From positions 1 to 47,981 of the forward strand of contig JAUZOA010000035.1 of NCBI GenBank assembly GCA_030706685.1: a DNA stretch of 47,981 bases, written 5' to 3'. Below the pieces are notes generated by a model. That model did not search any database. It was not told the origin of the DNA and saw only the letters and a list, made by a program, of their open reading frames with translations. This document shows, in pieces, positions 42,081 to 47,981 of this stretch. The number at the start of each line of letters is the position of its first letter. Position 1 is the stretch's first letter. This DNA comes from Bacteroidota bacterium. Lineage in GTDB: Bacteria > Bacteroidota > Bacteroidia > Chitinophagales > Chitinophagaceae. The position numbers and the translations under genes are program-made.

Positions 42081-44513
42081 TCACTTCTTCAGCACCTCTT
42101 CAAACAACTTAAACACCCTCTTATATTCATCCGTCCAGCTACTCGGTTCAACAAAGCCATGATCTTCCATGGGAAACGGAGCCAACTGCCAGTTATCTTT
42201 TCCGAGCTCTATCAGCCGCTGGGTTAATTTGACGATATCCTGGAAATGAACATTCTGGTCTACCATGCCATGACACATCAGCAAATGACCTTTCAAACCT
42301 TCGGCAAAATAGAGCGGTGAACTTTTCCGGTAAGCGAGACTGTCATTGAATGGTTCGTTGAGGATGTCTGAAGTATAGCCATGATTATAATTGGCCCAGT
42401 CGGTTACACAACGTAATCCTGCACCGGCTGCAAATTCACCGGGAGTGGTGAACATGGCCATCAGGGTCATAAATCCGCCGTAGGATCCACCGTAGATACC
42501 AACATGGTTTGGATCGACGCCATAGGTTTTTTCCAGCCACCTGGCGCCGTCTACATTATCATCGAGATCCTTTCCACCCATGTGGCGGTAAATACCTGTT
42601 CGCCAGTCGCGCCCATAGCCCGCGCTGCCGCGATAATCAATATCGAGAACATAATAGCCATTATCAACCAGTAAATTATTGAACATATATTCCCGGAAAT
42701 AACTGCTCCACCATTTATGCGCATTCTGCAAATAACCTGCGCCATGCACAAAAAGAACTGCCGGTTTAGTAGCGGCAGGTGCGGCAGGCTTATATAATCT
42801 TGCATATACCGTAGCGCCGTCTCTCGCAGTAAAAGTTATTAATTCAGGATCACGCCAGGGATAAGATTTAAATTCATCGCTCTGCGCTTTATTGGTAACC
42901 TGTTCAGCCTTTGCTCCCGGTTTATTCTCCTGCAAATAGAGTTCCCAGGGTTTATTGGAATAGGAATAGAGAATAGCAATATATTTTTCATCGCGTGATA
43001 CACTTACATCATTGGCGCCGGTCATCGAAGTAATGCGTTCTTTCTTTCCATCGGCAATGGCCAGGCGATAGAATTGCTGCTCGCCGGGATGCACTTCATT
43101 GGTGGTGATATAAAAATATTTTTTATCCAATGAAAGCTGCGCCCGCTGTACTTCATAATTGCCGGATGTCAATGCTCTTTTTTCACCCGTCGCTACATTG
43201 ATAGTATATAAATGAGAATAGCCGGTGGCTTCGGACTGGAACCAGAATGTATTGTCGCTGATCCAGCCGGTACGGCCAAAGCCAATGCCCGGGCCACCGA
43301 CCCAGGCTTCATCTCTCTGGCGGTCGAGTAATCTTAATTTTTTTGCAGCAGTATCCCATAGCATCAGCCAGCGATCTTTATTATCTTCTGAACGTATATC
43401 CAGTACCGCATAAGTACCTTTTAGCGACCATAGAGGCGCCAAAAAATTAACTGCCCGGTTAGCATTCCTTTTCTTTCTTTCTTCCAATTGTTTGGGATAA
43501 TCTTTTACATAATCAGGAAGATCTTTGATGCCTGGAACGGAATCTGTTTTAATAGCGTACACAGTATCCCGTTCACGGTCATAAATAAAGAATTCAGCTA
43601 TGCCCTGTGGCGCACCGACTTTTGTTCTGCCGGTTATATCTGTTGTAAAACCGGTTTCTGTAACATAACTCGGAACAATCGTCGTTTTTGCATTGGCAGC
43701 TTGTTTGATTAAATTATAACTCACAAATTTTCCATCGGGACTCACTGTAAGGTTATTGAGATTTTTATCTTCAATACTGATCGAGCGCAGTTCTTTGGGC
43801 CTGGGCAATGATTTGTTGTAAGCGTCGGTTTTTTCCCTTGTTTCCTTTCTTTCTTTCAATACCTGGAAATACTGCAACTGGTCATTCTTCAACCATTCTT
43901 CCTGTGGGGTAGTAGTAGTGCCGGTAGTTTCTCTTCCCGTTCCTGTTCTTGCCTGCAGGTTGCCACCGCCTCTTTGAAAACCCCCGGTTTGTGATGGCGG
44001 GGGAGCATCGCTGGTTTTTATATTAGTCAATTGCAGTGTTTCACCGGTCATGATATCCCAGGCATATAAATTCTGGCTGCGGTTGTACACAATCTTTGTT
44101 TCATTGAATGAAAAATGCGGATTGGTTTCCGCATCAGTGGTCTGTGTAATACGCCTGGACAGGTTCTTTTTTATATCCACATAAAATATATCCCCGTCTT
44201 TACTGTAGGTATAAGCGGTTCTTGCCAGGTTATAGATAAAGTTGCCGGTGGAAATGAAGTCTTGTGTTTCCCGGGTGCTGGCTTTCGAAGGTATTTTATT
44301 GCTAAGAGATATATAATACAGGGAATCGGCTGGTGCATTATCAGGGTTCCACCTGAAATAGAGGAATTGCCCGTCCTGGCTCCATTGAGCATTGGAAGGA
44401 GACGATCCCATCCACTTAGGATCACGCATGATCTTTTCAACAGTTAATTTGAGCTGGGAAAAACTTTGAACAGAAATAAAAAGCAGGAACAGCAGAAAAA
44501 AGGGTCTTGGCAT
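42081..44513 (-). CDS. Exported S9 family prolyl oligopeptidase (DPP4-like)
   Basis: An 810-aa protein with a signal peptide (RPFFLLFLLFISVQSFSQ). The N-terminal part (to about 530) is a beta-propeller with WD40/TolB-like repeats (SWSQ/SPDGKFVSYNL, KDGDIFYVDIKK, RDEKYIAILYSYS). The alpha/beta-hydrolase domain has the catalytic Ser677 in IYGGSYGGFMTLMA, Asp752 in GMVDQNVHF and His785 in MEDHGF. It removes dipeptides or cuts small peptides, presumably in the periplasm. A linker segment at about 165-190 is Gly/Thr-rich (GGFQRGGGNLQARTGTGR), unusual for the propeller. It stands alone. Confidence 0.95.
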   Translation of the reverse strand: MPRPFFLLFLLFISVQSFSQLKLTVEKIMRDPKWMGSSPSNAQWSQDGQFLYFRWNPDNAPADSLYYISLSNKIPSKASTRETQDFISTGNFIYNLARTAYTYSKDGDIFYVDIKKNLSRRITQTTDAETNPHFSFNETKIVYNRSQNLYAWDIMTGETLQLTNIKTSDAPPPSQTGGFQRGGGNLQARTGTGRETTGTTTTPQEEWLKNDQLQYFQVLKERKETREKTDAYNKSLPRPKELRSISIEDKNLNNLTVSPDGKFVSYNLIKQAANAKTTIVPSYVTETGFTTDITGRTKVGAPQGIAEFFIYDRERDTVYAIKTDSVPGIKDLPDYVKDYPKQLEERKKRNANRAVNFLAPLWSLKGTYAVLDIRSEDNKDRWLMLWDTAAKKLRLLDRQRDEAWVGGPGIGFGRTGWISDNTFWFQSEATGYSHLYTINVATGEKRALTSGNYEVQRAQLSLDKKYFYITTNEVHPGEQQFYRLAIADGKKERITSMTGANDVSVSRDEKYIAILYSYSNKPWELYLQENKPGAKAEQVTNKAQSDEFKSYPWRDPELITFTARDGATVYARLYKPAAPAATKPAVLFVHGAGYLQNAHKWWSSYFREYMFNNLLVDNGYYVLDIDYRGSAGYGRDWRTGIYRHMGGKDLDDNVDGARWLEKTYGVDPNHVGIYGGSYGGFMTLMAMFTTPGEFAAGAGLRCVTDWANYNHGYTSDILNEPFNDSLAYRKSSPLYFAEGLKGHLLMCHGMVDQNVHFQDIVKLTQRLIELGKDNWQLAPFPMEDHGFVEPSSWTDEYKRVFKLFEEVLKK

Positions 44514-44631
44514 AGTAATGATTTAAGACCCTAAATATACAGTGTTCATTAGTTCCGGAGTTCACCAATTCTGAAAGTTTGACCCTGGCTTTCATCGGCT
44601 CTCTAAATTCGCGAAGAGGTAAACTTGTGAA

Positions 44632-45000
44632 CTAATTATTCTGTGCGCCATTATCTATCCAGCAGATGATACTTGTTTTTTGAGCAGTAGTAAGCGTGGT
44701 ATTTTGCGGCATGATGCCTGAGGCTATAGCAGCTCTTATACTGGCACGGGCATTGAATATCTGGTCAAAATTGGTTAAAGGGCCCACTCCATTGGTGCTG
44801 CCTGCATTATGACAGGATGCCTGGTTGCAAAATGTCTGGATGACCGGGTTGGCGTCTGCCGCGAATGTTTTAGGTGAGCTGGCACAATCAAAAGTAGTGG
44901 TTCCTCCACTATTATTATTAGCCATACTGCCTTTACTGCAGGAGGCAATTACCGTGATACAGGTTACTACTACGAATACCGCACAAATGACTTTTCTCAT
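44632..45000 (-). CDS. Small lipoprotein with CX4CH cytochrome c-like motif
   Basis: A 122-aa protein with a lipoprotein signal (MRKVICAVFVVVTCITVIASC, lipid Cys21). The heme-like motif is C58-N-Q-A-S-C63-H64, with the spacing CX4CH instead of the standard CX2CH, and a later MPQN with a possible axial Met96. Similar small CX4CH lipoproteins occur in Bacteroidota as I recall. If heme is bound, it would be an electron carrier at the periplasmic face. Binding is not proven and the wide spacing could instead bind metal or form a disulfide. Confidence 0.7.
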   Translation of the reverse strand: MRKVICAVFVVVTCITVIASCSKGSMANNNSGGTTTFDCASSPKTFAADANPVIQTFCNQASCHNAGSTNGVGPLTNFDQIFNARASIRAAIASGIMPQNTTLTTAQKTSIICWIDNGAQNN

Positions 45001-45110
45001 TGTCTTTTTTTACTTTAAGGCTTAATAAATATTTCCAATGTTTGAACGTTGAGAGATGAGTGAAAGTTGCCTTGCCCTGCCGGTAAAAAGCAAATGTTTT
45101 CTTAATGCAA

Positions 45111-45305
45111 TCAAATGATGGCCGCTATTTGCAGCCGGATATTTTCTGCTATTCCACTGACAGGCAGATCATTTTCGTCCATGCTAAAAGGATCATCAAT
45201 CTCTCCAGCGATCAATTCCAGGCTGACCAGCACATAAAAGATAAAGGTCACTGCAGGTATTATGTAAAAGCCAGGATTAAGAACGTAACCAAAAGAAAGG
45301 GTCAT
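45111..45305 (-). pseudogene. C-terminal remnant of a bestrophin-family channel
   Basis: A 64-codon frame reading YIIPAVTFIFYVLVSLELIA followed by GEIDDPFSMDENDLPVSGIAENIR. This is the last membrane helix and the conserved 'E.IEDPFG.D.NDLP' cytoplasmic end of bacterial bestrophin (UPF0187) chloride channels, normally about 300 residues. Only the final fifth remains, and the upstream bases are AT-rich and unrelated. A natural stop is retained. It is read as a decayed gene, not a functional short protein. Confidence 0.7.
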
Positions 45306-45409
45306 TCTATAAAAAAATGATTTTTTATAAATATAGGAAAGGGAATGGAAATGCTGCTTTATTCCCCAGCGCTAAAGAAGATATGATCTATCCCGGGTTA
45401 ATAGTCATG

Positions 45410-46042
45410 TTACCGGCTTAATTTTCTGCCGGCAGCGATGAACAGTAAACCGAAGAGGACAAATACAAACATTAACCCGATACAATTCATGACTATCCGG
45501 CCAAATGGCAATGTATTGGCATCCAGAAAAGGGTAGGGGTAAAAGCCTTCAAGACCGCCGCGCAACATGGCATAGACCAGGTAAATAGCAGGGAAGATCA
45601 GCCATCGCGAAGCATGAACCCATTGCAGTGATTTTTTGGGAGCGTACAAAAGCCAATAAAGCGTAAAAGATAAAGGAACGGCTACGTGAAGGAGTTCATC
45701 CACCAGTTTTTGAGATCCTTCGGGATGCCAGAGACTTCTTAATAGTATGTTATAAATTAACCCTACGACAAAAATATACAAGGCCACCGCGGTAATAACA
45801 GTTGGCTTTAAAAAAAAGCGGGCGGGCCGCGAACCAGGGGCTGATAAAATGGTAGTAAGGCAGACAGCTACAAGGATATTACTGAGTATGGTAAAAAAAA
45901 TAAAAAACCTGCCGACTGCCTCCAGGGTAGTGAGGCCGCTGATAGCCGTATTATCAACCAGGATATATAACTGCAGTGCAAGAGCGAACCATGCTGTCAA
46001 GGCAATAAGAGACATCAATGCTTTTGCCTTTGTTTTTTGCAT
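45410..46042 (-). CDS. Pr6Pr family membrane protein
   Basis: About 210 residues from the ATG at 46040-46042 (MQKTKAKALMSLIALTAWFALALQLYILV); a start 17 codons upstream keeps the frame open but adds a hydrophilic tail. It has six hydrophobic segments and the family blocks RFFIFFTILSNILVAVCL, LVDELLHVAVPLSFTLYWLLYAPK, IFPAIYLVYAMLRG, and FYPYPFLDANTLPFGRIVMN. The function of Pr6Pr proteins is unknown. The gene lies next to the bestrophin remnant but is not related to it. Confidence 0.82.
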   Translation of the reverse strand: MQKTKAKALMSLIALTAWFALALQLYILVDNTAISGLTTLEAVGRFFIFFTILSNILVAVCLTTILSAPGSRPARFFLKPTVITAVALYIFVVGLIYNILLRSLWHPEGSQKLVDELLHVAVPLSFTLYWLLYAPKKSLQWVHASRWLIFPAIYLVYAMLRGGLEGFYPYPFLDANTLPFGRIVMNCIGLMFVFVLFGLLFIAAGRKLSR

Positions 46043-46446
46043 GAAATCAACTTTTATTACAAGATAGCATTTTTTTTCACTTCGTATATTCACTGATTTC
46101 TAATTGCTTATTTACTTATCCACCATCTTCACAGCAGCCGGAAACGTGCATGGCACGGTTTATGAAAGTCAGAGACCGACCCTTGATCTTACCTGGTGAA
46201 TCTACATTCTCCAATACCATTAACCAACCAACCTTTTTTCCTGGATCCGTACATTATCCAAATCATAATGAACAGGCCGGGGCATGCATGTTATCGCAGC
46301 TTAGCTGCATACCCGGAGATGTGCACATTTTTACGGAGGCTATACTACTTTTCTATTCTGTTAGGGAAGAGTGAGAAGACAATGCTTTTGACAGGCTGAT
46401 CGAACTAGCCCCGTGAAACAGGCAATCTGATATTCTTTGAAAGACA
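46043..46446. other. Intergenic region before the first GHKL-like gene
   Basis: About 400 bases. A plus-strand frame at 46150-46374 has no recognisable motif and is not called. The useful structure is the stem-loop just downstream at 46447-46488. Confidence 0.4.
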
Positions 46447-46488
46447 ATTACGAACCGGGACTGGCTTATGCCGGTCCCTTATCGTAAT
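46447..46488 (+). promoter_or_regulatory. Two-tier stem-loop upstream of the first GHKL-like gene
   Basis: ATTACGA (46447-46453) pairs with TCGTAAT (46482-46488). After a 3x3 internal loop, GGGACTGGC (46457-46465) pairs with GCCGGTCCC (46470-46478, one G-U) around a TTAT loop. It lies about 52 bases before the start codon. With no U-run after it, it is not a standard terminator; a leader RNA structure is possible. Confidence 0.55.
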
Positions 46489-46540
46489 CCAATACGAACC
46501 AATTCAATTGGAGAGAATTTTTATTCGAAAAAATGTTCTT

Positions 46541-46981
46541 ATGAAAACCGCAAATATCCATGCCAGGGGGGATAATCCTACCCGGGTCTCCTTACATCAA
46601 CTTGTTGACCGGTTGATAAACGTTTCCGTTAATGCAGCCATACGCAACAGGAACTCTGTGGTTAATAATGTATCAGAAAAGTTCCAGGTAAGTTCAAACG
46701 AAGACGGGATAGCTTCTGTAATAAGCGGAATGCTAAAGGCGGTGATCGTCAATACCACCGAAAGCGTGGTATATATATCAGCAAGGCAGTGGTATGATAA
46801 GATGATCGAGCTGAATGTAAAAGATGATAATTGTTATAATACATACGGAGTGGCTCTGAATTTGCAGGAATTGGTTCCGCTGGCGGAAACTATAGGCGGC
46901 CACCTGGATATTACAAACAAAAGGCAAAAGATCACGACCATCTCATTCCGGTTCCCGGTATCACAGGACTCTGCAGGTTGA
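46541..46981 (+). CDS. Stand-alone degenerate GHKL ATPase-like protein (paralogue 1, 146 aa)
   Basis: From the ATG at 46541 (MKTANIHARGDNPTRVSLHQLVDRL). An alpha/beta pattern follows as in the catalytic domain of histidine kinases: SVVNNVSEKFQVSSNEDGIASVISGMLKAVIVNTTESVVYISA (N-box position), VKDDN where the G1 box DxGxG belongs, then directly LVPLAETIGGHLDITNKRQKITTISFRFP, the last two strands. The ATP-lid and the Gly-rich motifs are missing. No histidine phosphorylation domain or sensor is present. It may bind a partner without hydrolysing ATP. A TTG start at 46508 is possible but less likely. Confidence 0.65.
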   Translation: MKTANIHARGDNPTRVSLHQLVDRLINVSVNAAIRNRNSVVNNVSEKFQVSSNEDGIASVISGMLKAVIVNTTESVVYISARQWYDKMIELNVKDDNCYNTYGVALNLQELVPLAETIGGHLDITNKRQKITTISFRFPVSQDSAG

Positions 46982-47274
46982 GCCTGCATTTGTAGTTGAA
47001 ATTCTACTTTTTACCTGCATCAATCCTTACTGATTAATAACAGGATATTCTATTGTTCTGAACCCTGCTACGGAGTTATTTTTGATGACAGAGCAGAATA
47101 AAAAAGATTAGCAGGCGGTCAGGGCAGTACAGGCAATCATTTGTACACCCATTACCCTATTTAAGGATTTTTGCAATCCGTGATCAGCCACCGGCGGTTC
47201 TTTTGTAATAAATAACCGGTCTGTTTTTCAAATTAATCTTTGTTCTGTGACAATCTTTAAACTTCAAAACCAGC

Positions 47275-47718
47275 ATGACAGCTATGGAAAAACCGGATTC
47301 TTTTGCCGGCCCGGTCAAAACAGTTCTGCAAAAAGTGGTAGACCGCCTTGTTAAGACGTTTTTACCCATGGCCACACGGAACAACAGCCTTATTGTAAAT
47401 GATGTATCACCCAAACTTTGTGTGAGCATGGATGAAAATGCAGTAATACCGGTGATAAGCGGTCTCCTGCAATCGGTGATCAATAACGCGAGGGAAAGTT
47501 GCATCAGGATATCGGCTAAAGAAATGGACGGGAAGATGGTCGTGGTATCAGTCAAAGACAGCAACAGCTATAATACCTATGCTGTGGCCTGCAGTTTACA
47601 GGATGTGGTTCCGCTTGCACAAAAAATCGGCGGCAATCTTGATATCACCAGCGAGAAGCAAAAAATCACCACGATAGCATTCCGGTTCCCGTTGTCAGGT
47701 GAAGGCAAGAATTGGTAA
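47275..47718 (+). CDS. Stand-alone degenerate GHKL ATPase-like protein (paralogue 2, 147 aa)
   Basis: Closely related to the gene at 46541: both have LVDRL/VVDRL, VISGLLQSVINNARESCIRIS (N-box with NNARES better preserved here), VKDSNSYNTYAVACSLQDVVPLAQKIGGNLDITSEKQKITTIAFRFP, and nearly identical ends. Again the G1/G2 glycines and ATP lid are gone. Alternative starts are M1 (47275) and M4 (47284). The two genes face the same way with about 290 bases between them, so they may have separate promoters. Function is unknown. Confidence 0.65.
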   Translation: MTAMEKPDSFAGPVKTVLQKVVDRLVKTFLPMATRNNSLIVNDVSPKLCVSMDENAVIPVISGLLQSVINNARESCIRISAKEMDGKMVVVSVKDSNSYNTYAVACSLQDVVPLAQKIGGNLDITSEKQKITTIAFRFPLSGEGKNW

Positions 47719-47796
47719 ACGAAGGAAGTTGAATTCCTGGATTTTTTTTAGTACAGGCATTCCGTTCAAGGGCGATAGTGTACAGCATTCTTCGCG

Positions 47797-47943
47797 TTAT
47801 TGATTGAACCGGATTACTCCGGGTTGCTGCATCATTCCATAAACATCCGATACTGCCCAATGCCCGGCCAACTGATTGCCGATAAGACGCCAGATAAAAA
47901 TTACAGTGATAAGCAGGACAAGTGTTTTATTCTTTTCTGACAT
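47797..47943 (-). CDS. Possible small membrane protein (48 aa)
   Basis: A 48-codon minus-strand frame from ATG at 47941-47943: MSEKNKTLVLLITVIFIWRL followed by IGNQLAGHWAVSDVYGMM and a short tail. One hydrophobic helix is likely. Codon use is ordinary. There is no motif or homologue I recognise; it is convergent with the second GHKL-like gene. Confidence 0.4.
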   Translation of the reverse strand: MSEKNKTLVLLITVIFIWRLIGNQLAGHWAVSDVYGMMQQPGVIRFNQ

Positions 47944-47981
47944 ATTGCCGAAGCTTTACCGGACCGGGGTTGGTATAGCGG

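Noticed and set aside
40876-44513. GH5 and S9 peptidase genes as part of a polysaccharide utilisation locus
   Set aside because: No SusC/SusD or regulator lies beside them; the two are 116 bases apart and functionally unrelated.
46150-46374. 74-aa plus-strand frame before the GHKL gene
   Set aside because: No hydrophobic pattern, motif or ribosome binding site; composition is like non-coding sequence.
1-47981. CRISPR array, insertion sequence, prophage or integron
   Set aside because: No regularly spaced direct repeats, transposase, integrase, phage structural gene or attachment-site pair was seen on reading both strands.

Overview
The window is a chromosomal segment of a Bacteroidota bacterium, most probably a member of Chitinophagaceae. 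The evidence is several SusC/SusD, FecI/FecR and T9SS-sorted proteins, Bacteroidota-type promoters (TAnnTTTG), a bifunctional HisB, and small families typical of Chitinophagaceae. All assignments come from reading the sequence and translations; no database search was run.

Layout. (1) 1-5.5 kb: a truncated aminopeptidase-P-like gene, two small proteins, an ECF sigma factor with a large membrane-anchored anti-sigma-like partner, and a GNAT acetyltransferase. (2) 6.0-15.5 kb, minus strand: a nutrient-uptake locus ordered FecI-type sigma, FecR, SusC, SusD, GDPD-metallophosphoesterase fusion, GDPD-FISUMP fusion. It has no glycoside hydrolase, so phosphodiesters rather than glycans look like the target. 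(3) 15.75-18.8 kb: tRNA-Lys(CTT) with a decayed tandem copy, a YdeI-family gene fragment, and two paralogous secreted proteins with T9SS tails. (4) 19.5-26.8 kb, plus strand: a complete histidine operon hisG-D-C-B-H-A-F-IE. It is headed by a His-rich leader peptide and an attenuator, and hisD carries an in-frame palindromic insertion. (5) 27.0-33.6 kb: topoisomerase IV parE and parC separated by three unrelated genes. (6) 33.6-38.1 kb: secreted unknown, smpB, accD, DUF1801, and an ECF sigma factor divergent from a DoxX-like gene across a symmetric double promoter. (7) 38.1-48 kb: an amino-acid oxidase, SGNH hydrolase, GH5 glycosidase, S9 peptidase, CX4CH lipoprotein, bestrophin remnant, Pr6Pr-like membrane protein, and two paralogous stand-alone GHKL-like domains.

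The best candidates for something undescribed are the phosphodiesterase SusCD locus, the pair of degenerate GHKL proteins, the divergent ECF promoter with matched spacing, and palindromic elements that have entered both hisD and a tRNA copy. No CRISPR array, insertion sequence, prophage or rRNA was seen. Several intergenic stretches hold recognisable gene fragments, which suggests ongoing gene loss.
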